A stretch of 64,000 bases of DNA from Irregularibacter muris (GTDB lineage Bacteria; Bacillota; Clostridia; Eubacteriales; Garciellaceae): positions 1-64,000 of the forward strand of contig NZ_JANKAS010000003.1 in the NCBI RefSeq assembly GCF_024622505.1, in the 5' to 3' direction. The translations under genes were made by a program, and so were the position numbers. The notes beneath the pieces were generated by a model. That model was given only the letters and a program-made list of their open reading frames with translations. It made no database searches and was not told the DNA's origin. Every line of letters begins with the position of its first letter. The first letter of the stretch is position 1. Shown here piece by piece: positions 1 to 7,477 of the stretch.

Positions 1-71
1 GTATAACCTCCTTCGCCACGTAAATATGCATCTACAACTTTCTTTTTAAACTCATAACTGTATACAGCCAT
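1..71 (-). CDS. IS3-family transposase OrfA, N-terminus only
   Basis: The minus strand from position 71 encodes a protein starting MAVYSYEFKKKVVDAYLRGE, which is the first helix of the helix-turn-helix of IS3-family OrfA (binds the IS ends before transposition). The ribosome binding site GGAGGT lies about 9 bases upstream of the ATG. The gene runs off the window edge after 23 codons, so a second frame (OrfB, DDE integrase) and any inactivating change cannot be seen. Confidence 0.8.
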   Translation of the reverse strand, partial: MAVYSYEFKKKVVDAYLRGEGGY

Positions 72-127
72 AAAAATACCGACCTCCAATCGTTAGATTT
101 TTGGTCTAACTTTTGGGGGTCGGTACA
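1..127 (-). mobile_element. IS3-family insertion sequence, left part cut by the window edge
   Basis: The element ends at position 127: read on the minus strand it opens with TGTACCGACCCCC, the TG-type terminal inverted repeat typical of IS3-family (IS150-like) elements. About 55 bases further in lies a transposase start codon with a good Shine-Dalgarno. Only the 5' end is in the window, so completeness and target duplication cannot be judged. Confidence 0.8.
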
Positions 128-198
128 ATTAAGAATGCCTTTTTATTCTTTTTCCAACAAATTTATATGCAATGGCTGCCCTAAGAAATTTATTGAAA

Positions 199-1770
199 TT
201 ATCCTGGAATATTCAATTTATTCATTTTTCTCCACAAAGTAGTGGTACTTATTCTCAGATACTCAGCAGTTTTAGATTTTATTCCATCATTTAGTTTAAG
301 AGCATTTTCGATGATCTCTCTTTCATATTCTTGCAACATTTCTTCCAGTCCATTTTCCTCCACATCCTTGATATTAAAACTCGCCTTTATATTTCTTGGT
401 AAATGCTCTACTCTAATCACTCTTTCATTGCCAATAAGGTTGAAGGATTTTTCAATACAATTCATAAGTTCTCTCACATTTCCAGGCCAACTGTAATTCA
501 CTAGAATATGAAGGGCATCCTCTTCTATATCCTCCACAAATTTTCCAAAGGTGATATTCATTCTTTTTATCCCGTTTCTAACAAGCAAGGGGATATCTTC
601 TCGAATATATCTTAGAGAAGGCAGGGGGATGTCCAACACATTGAGGCGGTAGTATAAATCCTGTCTAAATATTCCTTCTTTAACCATTTTATCTAGGTCC
701 TTATTGGAAGCAGAGATTACCCGGATATCTAGGTCAATCTCGTTTTGACTTCCTATCCTTCTTACCTTTCTCTCTTGGAGTACCCTTAGAATTTTCGATT
801 GAAGGTCAAGATGCATTTCGCTAATTTCATCTAAAAATAGAGTTCCCCCATTGGCTTGTTCAAAAACTCCCTGGGTTCCCCCCTTTTTCGCTCCCGTAAA
901 GGCTCCATCTGCATAGCCAAAGAAACTACTTTCCATAAGATTTTCAGGAATTGCTGCACAGTTAATCGCCACAAAGGGTTTATTTCCTCTGTTGCTGGCA
1001 TTATGAATGGATTGAGCAAAGACTTCCTTGCCTGTGCCCGTTTCTCCTAGAATCAATACATTTGAATTGGATTGGGTGGCAATATGAGCAATTTCCTTTG
1101 CTCTTTGGATTTCTCTAGATTTCCCGATAATATCCGAAAAATTATATTTTGCATCCTGATATTTTTTCATTTCGTTCATCAGGCTATGGCTTTTTTCTAC
1201 ATGGTTTTCATTGTTAAACCCAAAACCAAAGCTTTCTCCTAGGGGTATTCGCACGGCACTTGCCCCATCAATATAATTGGATTCTCCAATAATTGGTTTT
1301 TGTTTACTCATGGCTTCATTGGCATCTTTACTTATGGTGCCAATGAATTTATCATTTACTTCTCCATTGGCATTGACTGAGGCTAACCTCTTTCCTTCAA
1401 AATCAAATACCACAGCTTCTCCCCCCGCCACTCTGGCGATAAAGGGCAGAGTATCTATAATAGACTTTTTAAGAGAATTCCTGTAGTTCACCCGTTCTAC
1501 ATTACTGCAACACAAAACATAATCTCCTATAGGAATGCACCAGGTCTCTGCTCCATCTTCCAATTGAGACATTCCGTATACCGCTTTTTGCTTCTCTGCG
1601 GACTTTTTGGCTAGTTCATAAAAAACTCCTCTAAGATTATGCTTCTCATTTCCTTGAGAATCTATGGTCATTATTCTTTCACCATTTTTATAGGTAAGGG
1701 CTGCATATCCAGTGGTGACCCTAGCAATAATAGGAAGAGAACCTAGAAGCATATCTTTTAATTGATCCAT
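199..1770 (-). CDS. Sigma-54-dependent transcriptional activator with duplicated N-terminal sensor
   Basis: A 523-residue bacterial enhancer-binding protein that would remodel sigma-54 RNA polymerase. Seen in order: two tandem copies of an N-terminal domain (about residues 5-90 and 100-185), both with an LPxIARVxxGxA core and a C(R)IPxG segment; an AAA+ domain with Walker A GETGTGKE, the sigma-54 contact loop GAFTGA and Walker B GGTLFLDEI; and a C-terminal Fis-type helix-turn-helix. It resembles PrdR-like clostridial activators, but no target operon or sigma-54 promoter is visible nearby, so the ligand is unknown. I start at 1770, because an ATG nine bases upstream (1779) sits almost inside the GGGGG ribosome binding site. 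Four 12-bp repeats lie upstream of its promoter. Confidence 0.85.
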   Translation of the reverse strand: MDQLKDMLLGSLPIIARVTTGYAALTYKNGERIMTIDSQGNEKHNLRGVFYELAKKSAEKQKAVYGMSQLEDGAETWCIPIGDYVLCCSNVERVNYRNSLKKSIIDTLPFIARVAGGEAVVFDFEGKRLASVNANGEVNDKFIGTISKDANEAMSKQKPIIGESNYIDGASAVRIPLGESFGFGFNNENHVEKSHSLMNEMKKYQDAKYNFSDIIGKSREIQRAKEIAHIATQSNSNVLILGETGTGKEVFAQSIHNASNRGNKPFVAINCAAIPENLMESSFFGYADGAFTGAKKGGTQGVFEQANGGTLFLDEISEMHLDLQSKILRVLQERKVRRIGSQNEIDLDIRVISASNKDLDKMVKEGIFRQDLYYRLNVLDIPLPSLRYIREDIPLLVRNGIKRMNITFGKFVEDIEEDALHILVNYSWPGNVRELMNCIEKSFNLIGNERVIRVEHLPRNIKASFNIKDVEENGLEEMLQEYEREIIENALKLNDGIKSKTAEYLRISTTTLWRKMNKLNIPG

Positions 1771-1826
1771 CTTTAACATTCCCCCGCTGAAATATAATAT
1801 TGAGTACTACTATTTGTCTTCTTTTT

Positions 1827-1832
1827 ATTATA
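1827..1832 (-). promoter_or_regulatory. Extended -10 promoter of the sigma-54 activator gene
   Basis: On the minus strand TGTTATAAT gives a consensus -10 (TATAAT) with a TGn extension about 55 bases upstream of the start codon. A clear -35 is absent, which fits an extended -10 promoter, possibly helped by a factor binding the repeats just upstream. Confidence 0.5.
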
Positions 1833-1860
1833 ACAAAAGGATAGGATTTTGAATACAAAC

Positions 1861-1907
1861 TGTATAACTTGCTGTATAACTTGCTGTATAACTTGCTGTA
1901 TAACTTG
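1861..1907. repeat. Four tandem 12-bp direct repeats upstream of the sigma-54 activator
   Basis: The unit TGTATAACTTGC occurs at 1861, 1873, 1885 and, lacking its last base, 1897. The copies are identical and lie just upstream of the putative promoter of the minus-strand regulator gene, a position suited to an activator or autoregulator. A simple slipped-strand minisatellite is the alternative. Confidence 0.9.
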
Positions 1908-1999
1908 AAACCGATTGTTTTATCCTATGGAAAGTATCATCGTGTTGCTTCTAAGATGGAATTCACAGAAGCTAGGCTAGACTTTTTCTTTATCCTAAT

Positions 2000-2038
2000 A
2001 ATAAATCCTTGGATAAAGTCAATATCCAAGGATTTATT
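2000..2038 (-). terminator. Terminator after hpf
   Basis: A perfect 16-bp inverted repeat (2000-2015 with 2023-2038) begins about 23 bases after the hpf stop codon. The distal arm ends AUUUAUU but no long U-tract follows, so termination strength is uncertain. Confidence 0.6.
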
Positions 2039-2060
2039 GTTAGGTTCTCTATTGATTTCC

Positions 2061-2591
2061 TTAAAAAGTAGGTTCAATTAATCCGTAGTTTCCATCTTTT
2101 CTTTTATATATCACATTAATGTCATCGGTTTCTCCGTTAGAGAATACAAAGAAGTTATGTCCTAATAATTCCATTTGAAGAATAGCTTCTTCTACGGGCA
2201 TTGGTTTCATGGCAAATCTTTTGGTTCTTACAATTTCAGGTTTACTTTCCTTTTCCTTTTCGGAGATAAACTCTGTTGGATCAAATTTAAAAGTACCACT
2301 TTTTGTCTTTTTTTCTATTTTTGTTCTATGTTTTCTAATTTGTCTTTCTAATTTCTCTGTTACATTGTCAATCGTTGAGTACATATCATCAGTTGATTCC
2401 TCTGCCCTTATGATTGCACCATTGATAGGAATAGTGATTTCTAAAATATGTCTGTTTTTTTCGACGCTAAAGGTAGCAATTACCTCGGTAGAAGGATCAA
2501 AATATTTGTTTAACTTTTTGAGTTTCCTTTCTAGCACCTCTCTGATCCCCTCTGTAACGACCATGTTTTTTCCACTAATTGTCATACGCAT
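2061..2591 (-). CDS. hpf: Ribosome hibernation promoting factor, long form
   Basis: A 176-residue long HPF (YfiA/RaiA family). The N-terminal S30AE domain (about residues 1-100) begins MRMTISGKNMVV and binds the decoding centre of the 30S subunit. The C-terminal domain (about 120-176), containing the VEEAILQMELLGHNFFVFSN segment, dimerises two ribosomes into inactive 100S particles in stationary phase. The ATG at 2591 is chosen because AAAGGAG lies about 9 bases upstream; in-frame TTG codons at 2600 and 2597 abut that site. A consensus -10 TATAAT lies at 2707-2712. Upstream on the same strand are a cluster of DnaA-box-like repeats and the raiA RNA, the known genomic neighbour of this gene in Clostridia. 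Confidence 0.95.
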   Translation of the reverse strand: MRMTISGKNMVVTEGIREVLERKLKKLNKYFDPSTEVIATFSVEKNRHILEITIPINGAIIRAEESTDDMYSTIDNVTEKLERQIRKHRTKIEKKTKSGTFKFDPTEFISEKEKESKPEIVRTKRFAMKPMPVEEAILQMELLGHNFFVFSNGETDDINVIYKRKDGNYGLIEPTF

Positions 2592-2797
2592 CTTCAACAA
2601 CTCCTTTCAATGCCTTTCTATACAATAGTATTCTATCTTCTTCCTCTAAATTCCTTTATGATCTTGTACAAATTTAGAGTCTGTAAATACTGCTTGTATA
2701 TCCTTTATTATACCCAGGGAAAAGCCTATCAATCATGGGATGAAAAACTTTTTAAATAAACTTATACAAATATCGACAATTTTCTGCCAAGTTGTTA

Positions 2798-2900
2798 TGT
2801 GAATAACGTGGATAACTCCATAGTTGTGGACATTTTATCTGTGGATAAAGTGGATAACCCTGTTGATAAGTTGGGAATAGGGTGTTTATTCTGTGGAAAA
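2798..2900. promoter_or_regulatory. Cluster of DnaA-box-like 9-mers
   Basis: The consensus DnaA box TGTGGATAA is present exactly at 2840-2848. Single-mismatch versions, all on the same strand, lie at 2798-2806, 2807-2815, 2849-2857, 2861-2869 and 2892-2900. That is six boxes in about 100 bp, in the spacer between the raiA RNA terminator and hpf. No dnaA or dnaN gene is in the window, so this is either a DnaA-titrating or regulatory cluster or an origin-like remnant. Confidence 0.6.
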
Positions 2901-2950
2901 GATGTTAAAAAGGTGGATAGTCCCTCTCCCTTTTTCTACATTTTTTGCAA

Positions 2951-2981
2951 GAAAAAAGCGTGTACCCTTACACGCTCTTGC
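2951..2981 (-). terminator. Terminator of the raiA RNA
   Basis: On the minus strand AGCGTGTA (2976-2969) pairs with TACACGCT (2964-2957), followed at once by a U-tract (2957-2952). It closes the RNA transcribed from the promoter at 3205-3233. Confidence 0.85.
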
Positions 2982-3198
2982 TTACATATGTATTTAGCTG
3001 ACCTGGTTTTTTCCCCCACACTCGCCAGCTGGAAGGTTAGCTTGGGGGTTACCCTCACCATTCTTCTCTCAGTTTTATTACTGGCTGGTCTTACTTCTAA
3101 GCCGCACCATGATCAGTAATTCATTTTGATTACCTTACGTGGATCGTTTCGCCTGCGACTGGCATCGACTTTCAACCACAGACCTAGATACATATGTC
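2951..3198 (-). ncRNA. raiA RNA: raiA-motif noncoding RNA
   Basis: A transcript of about 245 nt is predicted between a strong promoter and an intrinsic terminator. Its ends pair: 3188-3197 with 2984-2993 (10 bp), extended by AGGTCTG/CAGGTC-type pairing, enclosing a GC-rich, clearly structured middle. No sensible reading frame fills it. The raiA motif is a known structured RNA of Firmicutes usually lying upstream of raiA (hpf) in the same orientation, exactly as here. I assign it from context, size and closed-end topology, without a covariance model. 6S RNA is the main alternative. Confidence 0.7.
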
Positions 3199-3204
3199 TA
3201 TCCT

Positions 3205-3233
3205 ATTATAAACTTTATTTATTCTTTTTTCAA
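3205..3233 (-). promoter_or_regulatory. Sigma-A promoter of the raiA RNA
   Basis: On the minus strand TTGAAA (3233-3228), a 17-base spacer and a perfect TATAAT (3210-3205) place the start near 3198, right at the outer pairing of the RNA. Confidence 0.85.
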
Positions 3234-3309
3234 ATTTTTTTCTCATATAAATGGACTAGTATTCTCCTATATTCTATGGTAAGATGAAAACAATAATTGA
3301 ATAACAATA

Positions 3310-3466
3310 TTTAAGGTGTTCATTTTAAAGAATGAATGAAAAGGGAAAAGGGTGAAAAACCCTTACAGCCCCCGCTACTGTGAGTAGTTATGCCTATATC
3401 ATACCACTGAAAACCGGGAAGGGATATAGGATAAAAGCTGCAAGTCAGGAGACCTGCCTCAAATAT
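3310..3466 (+). ncRNA. Cobalamin riboswitch
   Basis: This stretch has the conserved blocks of the adenosylcobalamin-type riboswitch in order: AAGGTG, AAAAGGGAA, GGTGAAA, the B12 box segment CAGCCCCCGCTACTGTGA, CCACTG, GGGAAGG and GTCAGGAGACCTGCC. It heads the five-gene operon of two surface proteins and an ECF importer, and so identifies the transported substrate as a corrinoid. When B12 is plentiful it would shut the operon, most simply through the terminator at 3521. Confidence 0.97.
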
Positions 3467-3520
3467 TCATGCTATTCCTTCGGAGGGAAGGATTGGGTAC
3501 TTTTACATATTTTGTCTCTG

Positions 3521-3551
3521 AGACCAATCTTTGCTATTGGTCTTTTTCTTT
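3521..3551 (+). terminator. First terminator after the cobalamin riboswitch
   Basis: AGACCAAT (3521-3528) pairs with ATTGGTCT (3536-3543) and is followed by a U-rich run. It is about 55 bases after the aptamer and is the likely riboswitch-controlled expression platform. Confidence 0.8.
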
Positions 3552-3553
3552 TT

Positions 3554-3592
3554 AAAAGGCTCTTTTTCCCTGTGGGAAAAAGAGCCTTTTTT
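3554..3592 (+). terminator. Second terminator in tandem, before the surface protein gene
   Basis: A perfect 17-bp stem (3554-3570 with 3574-3590) with a 3-base loop and a T-tract. It lies only 3 bases after the first terminator and still about 95 bases before the first start codon, so a transcript reaching the operon must pass both. Confidence 0.85.
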
Positions 3593-3687
3593 CTTCCCCT
3601 ACAAGAAATAGCCACCTATCTATGGAAAGGAGGATGGCCCAGTACAACTTAAAGTTCTGAATGACTATAAAATTTAGGAGGAAAAAA

Positions 3688-5622
3688 ATGAAACTTTGCA
3701 AATCTTGGTTGAAAAAAAGTATTTCTTTGTTAGTTGTTTTAATGATGATGATCTCCATCCTAGCCCCCAGTTTTGTCTTTGCTTCAGAGGGCACAGGGGA
3801 AATAATAGAAGAGAATGAAACTCCTATGGAGGGCTTAGAAGAAGAGAACTTAGAAGAAACTGAAGAACCTCTTACTTCTACTCCCATAGAGGAAATGGAA
3901 ATTAAAGAAGAAGAAAGCACCCCATCACCTATAGATGAAGAAAAAAGCCTAGAAGAAACTAGTGAGGTAAAGGCTATAAAGGAGCAGGAAACGGTTTCCT
4001 TGTTCTCAGAAAATTCCACAGAAGACAATGAAGAGCCATCTACTCCCTCTTTAGAAGAAGCATTAAAAAAGACAGTAGACTATTATAAAGCCAATCCTCC
4101 CCAATCTCCTAGTGGAGCGTGGGAAACTTATGTTGGCCTATGGGGTGCTGGAGAAAATTTAAATAACACCCCTTGGCCAGAGCAGGCATGGGTATCTACA
4201 GATCCTGATTTAAAAGCAAATACTACGAGTAATGATTATATTTATTATGGATATAGTTTATTGGCTCTTGGTAAAGACCCTTCTACAATATGGGGCAGAA
4301 ATTTATTTGCCGAACTATCCACCCAGCAGAATGATAGTGGACTCTTCTCTACCCCAGGCAAGCATATCTTTGCCATGTTACTCCTAGATGCCGGAGAAAA
4401 ATTAGGCGCTGATGTAGGAATGTGGAACCAAGAAAATAAAGAAAAAGCCTTAAATAGTTTGTTATCCCAGCAAAAATCAGATGGTACTTTTTCACCTTTT
4501 AGCAAGCCTGATTATGTTGGTTGGGCTTTAATAGTTTTATCACAATATCGTGATTATCCAAGGGTAAATGCATCTATAGATAAAGCTTTAGCTTATCTAC
4601 ATAGTATCCAAGATGACAATGGTAGCTTTCCTGACACAGGTGGATGGGGAGCAGGAGAAAACGCAAATTCCCAAGCCTGTGTAATCCAAGGCCTTGTCGC
4701 TGTGGGCGAAGATCTACTTAGCCCTCAAAGCCCATGGATTAAAAATGGAAATACCGCATTAGATGCTCTATTGGCATTTCAAAAAGAAGATGGATCCTTT
4801 AAATGGAGTAAACAGTCTGATGGAGCTATTGGTATGTCCACCAAACAAGCTCTGGTAGCCCTAGTAGATTTACAAAGTGGAGAGTCCACTTGGAATAGGA
4901 TAGGAAAAGAAATGTATTTGCCCTCTGTAGGAGAAAAAGATGTGGAAGAATTAATCGCCCAAATCAATGCCTTCCCCTCTCTATCTAGTCTTTCTTTAAA
5001 GGACAAGGTACAGGTAATGGGAGCTTATAATCGATATCTACAACTCCCTGAATACTATCAGAATCAAGTTACTAATAAAGATATTTTACTGGCTTCCCGG
5101 GAAAAAATAGTCAAAACTGAAAACCTTATTCAATCCATTGAAGAGGCCATCTGGAATCTTCCTGGAGATATAGAGGACATTACCCTGGAACATAAAGAAG
5201 CTATCTTAGCCATTATGAAAGACTATGAGTCTTTATCCCCTGAGGATCGAGAGTATGTACAACATTATGCCGAAGTATTAGATGCTAAAAATAAAATAGA
5301 TGAATTAGAAGAGCAAAAGGCCAAAGAAGAAGAAAAGAAAGATCAGGAAGATCAAGAGGATACAGAAATTCCTAAAACCGAAGGGAAAAATCCTTCCCCT
5401 GAAAATCCAAAACCTCAAGATAAGGGTGAGATAGAAGAGTCAGAAAACAAAAGCCCTATTTTGGCTGGTTCAGACAATAACCAAGGCAATACCAAAGGAA
5501 ATAATCCAAAAACTGGGGATCAATATCTATTCCTTCCCCTATTGTTATTCATTTCATCCTTAGGAACCACTTCCTACTTGGTCTTTCAGAAAAAAAATGC
5601 TCTGTCCCAAGATCGTCACTAA
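3688..5622 (+). CDS. Sortase-anchored alpha/alpha-barrel surface protein, transcobalamin alpha-domain-like
   Basis: A 644-residue secreted protein. The start at 3688 follows AGGAGG; residues 1-32 are a signal peptide ending FVFA. A Glu/Pro/Ser-rich stretch (about 35-125) is followed by an alpha/alpha-toroid of prenyltransferase-like repeats (about 130-420), marked by four QxxDGxF-type turns (QQNDSGLFS, QQKSDGTFS, IQDDNGSFPD, FQKEDGSFKW). Next come a helical region, an acidic/Pro-rich spacer and a C-terminal sorting signal NPKTG, a hydrophobic segment and a KK-containing tail. The cobalamin riboswitch, the DUF4430 lipoprotein and the ECF importer downstream suggest a corrinoid-binding wall protein, since the same fold forms the alpha domain of transcobalamin. 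B12 binding itself is inference. Terpene cyclase activity is unlikely, as no catalytic DxDD motif is seen. Confidence 0.8.
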   Translation: MKLCKSWLKKSISLLVVLMMMISILAPSFVFASEGTGEIIEENETPMEGLEEENLEETEEPLTSTPIEEMEIKEEESTPSPIDEEKSLEETSEVKAIKEQETVSLFSENSTEDNEEPSTPSLEEALKKTVDYYKANPPQSPSGAWETYVGLWGAGENLNNTPWPEQAWVSTDPDLKANTTSNDYIYYGYSLLALGKDPSTIWGRNLFAELSTQQNDSGLFSTPGKHIFAMLLLDAGEKLGADVGMWNQENKEKALNSLLSQQKSDGTFSPFSKPDYVGWALIVLSQYRDYPRVNASIDKALAYLHSIQDDNGSFPDTGGWGAGENANSQACVIQGLVAVGEDLLSPQSPWIKNGNTALDALLAFQKEDGSFKWSKQSDGAIGMSTKQALVALVDLQSGESTWNRIGKEMYLPSVGEKDVEELIAQINAFPSLSSLSLKDKVQVMGAYNRYLQLPEYYQNQVTNKDILLASREKIVKTENLIQSIEEAIWNLPGDIEDITLEHKEAILAIMKDYESLSPEDREYVQHYAEVLDAKNKIDELEEQKAKEEEKKDQEDQEDTEIPKTEGKNPSPENPKPQDKGEIEESENKSPILAGSDNNQGNTKGNNPKTGDQYLFLPLLLFISSLGTTSYLVFQKKNALSQDRH

Positions 5623-5638
5623 TTTTTATGTTTTAAAT

Positions 5639-5669
5639 CTCCTAGGGCAAGGGTAACTTGCCTTAGGAG
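5639..5669 (+). other. Intercistronic stem-loop
   Basis: CTCCTAGGGCAAG and CTTGCCTTAGGAG can pair between the two surface protein genes. No T-tract follows, so it is more likely an RNA processing or stability element that sets unequal expression than a terminator. Confidence 0.5.
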
Positions 5670-5688
5670 CAATTATAGGAGGGTAGCC

Positions 5689-6549
5689 ATGAAAAACAAA
5701 CTCTTTATTTTTACTCTTATTGTATTTCTTCTTTTTTCCCTCTTTACGGGTTGTAAAATCCAATCTGTAGAGGAGTATCACAAAGCTGAGGATGCTGTAA
5801 GCCAAGAAAATCTTTCAGATACATCGAAAGATTCCTCCAATAGTATAGAAAAGGATACTTCTTCTGCCCAGAAGGAGGATAAACCTTCCTCTAAAACCCA
5901 GGATGAATCTTCTAAGGACAAGGCTTCCAAAACAGAAGCTTCTTCAGATAAGAAAACAGCACCAGTAAAATCAATATCTGAAAAAAGTAAAACATCAAAT
6001 TCCACAAAGAATTCTTCAACAACTCCCTCTTCTTCTAAAGGAAATGGAGATACAACCGACAATAAAAATACCAATACTTCAACCCCAAAACCAACTTCAC
6101 CCAACAAAAATACATCTAAGCCTTCTACTCCTCCCAAAGAAGACTCTCCGCAATATGTCACTCTAGAGATTCGGGTAGATACTATATTGAAAAACTATGA
6201 TAAATTAGATCCTGCTTTAAAGAGCGAAAAGTTTGTTCCTTCTAATGGGGTGATTCTAAAGAAAACCAAATTTCCTTTAAAGGAGGGAGAAAGTGTCTTT
6301 GATATTTTGGTTAAGGCCACTCGTAAATCTAGAATTCATATGGAATATCAAGGGGCAGACAAAAACCAATATGGTAGTGTCTATATCCAAGGAATCAATA
6401 ATATCTATGAATTTAGCTGTGGAGACTTAAGTGGATGGATGTACAATGTCAATGGCAGTTATCCTAATATAGGGGCCAGTGTCAAAAAGGTAAAAAATGG
6501 TGACCATATTCAATGGAATTATACCTGTGATTTAGGAAGGGATTTATGA
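5689..6549 (+). CDS. DUF4430 lipoprotein, transcobalamin beta-domain-like
   Basis: A 286-residue lipoprotein: signal peptide with lipobox LFTGC (Cys at residue 22), a long Ser/Thr/Lys/Pro-rich linker (about 30-160), then a compact C-terminal DUF4430 domain (about 162-286) with the features FDILVKATR, VYIQGINNIYEF, SGWMYNVNG and a YTCDLG end. DUF4430 corresponds to the C-terminal beta domain of transcobalamin and intrinsic factor, which closes over bound cobalamin. The linker would let a membrane-tethered domain reach toward the wall-anchored partner encoded just upstream. The gene shares the riboswitch-controlled transcript with that partner and the ECF transporter; the start has AGGAGGG. Family assignment is firm, the B12 role is inferred. 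Confidence 0.82.
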   Translation: MKNKLFIFTLIVFLLFSLFTGCKIQSVEEYHKAEDAVSQENLSDTSKDSSNSIEKDTSSAQKEDKPSSKTQDESSKDKASKTEASSDKKTAPVKSISEKSKTSNSTKNSSTTPSSSKGNGDTTDNKNTNTSTPKPTSPNKNTSKPSTPPKEDSPQYVTLEIRVDTILKNYDKLDPALKSEKFVPSNGVILKKTKFPLKEGESVFDILVKATRKSRIHMEYQGADKNQYGSVYIQGINNIYEFSCGDLSGWMYNVNGSYPNIGASVKKVKNGDHIQWNYTCDLGRDL

Positions 6550-6592
6550 GAAGATTGGTAAAAAAATTCATTTCTAAAAAGGAGGGGAAAAA

Positions 6593-7477
6593 ATGAGCGC
6601 TTTTGCATCTTATCATCCCATTGTGTTATTTTCCTATTTTACTCTAGTGATTTTATTCTCTATGTTTTATATGCACCCTGTTTATCTAGGCATATCTCTT
6701 TTTTCTTCTATCCTCTTTTTAGGAAGTTTAAAGGGGATATCTGCCCTTAAAAAAAGCATATTCTTTTCCATCCCTGTTTTTCTCCTCATTGCCCTTAGTA
6801 ATCCTCTCTTTAATCATAAAGGGGTTACTCCATTGTTTTATATGAATCATAATCCCATCACTCTAGAAGCCATCCTTTATGGCCTGGGTATGGCGACCAT
6901 GATCCTGACAGTGCTTTTTTGGTTTGGCTGTTATCATGAGTTCATGACATCGGATAAGTTTATTTGTCTCTTTGGCCCCTTCCTCCCCTCTATGGCCCTT
7001 GTTTTATCCATGACTTTACGATTGGTCCCTAAGTTTAAACACCAGATACAGCTCATCACTAACTCTCAAAAAACCTTAGGGATGTATATCACTTCAGGAA
7101 GTATCTTAAAACGGGGGAAAAGTGGTATGCGTATCCTGTCCATCTTAATTACCTGGGCTTTAGAAAATGCTATAGATACGGCGGACTCTATGAAGGCTAG
7201 GGGATATGGTTTAAAACCCCGTTCTTCCTATTCCCTATTTCGATTTTCCAAAAGAGACGGTCTTTTCTTAGGAATCACCCTTCTCTTGGGAGGCCTCATT
7301 ATTTTAGGAGAAACCTTAGGTTGTTCTTCTTTTCTCTATTATCCCTATGTCTCTCCCTTAGAGTTTTCTCCCCTCGCCCTATTTTTCTATTTTTGTTATT
7401 TTGTACTCATGATATTACCTGTAGTGGTTGAAAGTAAGGAGGAAATGACATGGCGTTTATCCATATCCAAAATTTAA
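6593..7477 (+). CDS. ECF transporter T component (EcfT/CbiQ family)
   Basis: A 294-residue membrane protein with about six hydrophobic segments and the cytoplasmic coupling helices of the family, including the signature SMKARGYG (about residues 200-207) that contacts the ATPases. T components couple ATP hydrolysis to tumbling of the substrate-binding S component. AAGGAGGGG precedes the start and the end overlaps the ATPase gene by 28 bases, indicating translational coupling. The fused ATPase and the S component directly downstream make a dedicated (group I) module rather than a shared one. Confidence 0.88.
   Translation: MSAFASYHPIVLFSYFTLVILFSMFYMHPVYLGISLFSSILFLGSLKGISALKKSIFFSIPVFLLIALSNPLFNHKGVTPLFYMNHNPITLEAILYGLGMATMILTVLFWFGCYHEFMTSDKFICLFGPFLPSMALVLSMTLRLVPKFKHQIQLITNSQKTLGMYITSGSILKRGKSGMRILSILITWALENAIDTADSMKARGYGLKPRSSYSLFRFSKRDGLFLGITLLLGGLIILGETLGCSSFLYYPYVSPLEFSPLALFFYFCYFVLMILPVVVESKEEMTWRLSISKI

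Noticed and set aside
1861-1907. Possible CRISPR-like repeats
   Set aside because: The four 12-bp units are contiguous, with no spacers and no cas genes.
2799-3119. Open frame of about 106 codons on the plus strand
   Set aside because: It runs through the DnaA-box repeats and the antisense of the raiA RNA and its terminator, and has no ribosome binding site.
5778-6161. Antisense open frame in the lipoprotein linker
   Set aside because: Arises from the biased Ser/Lys/Thr codon content of the linker.
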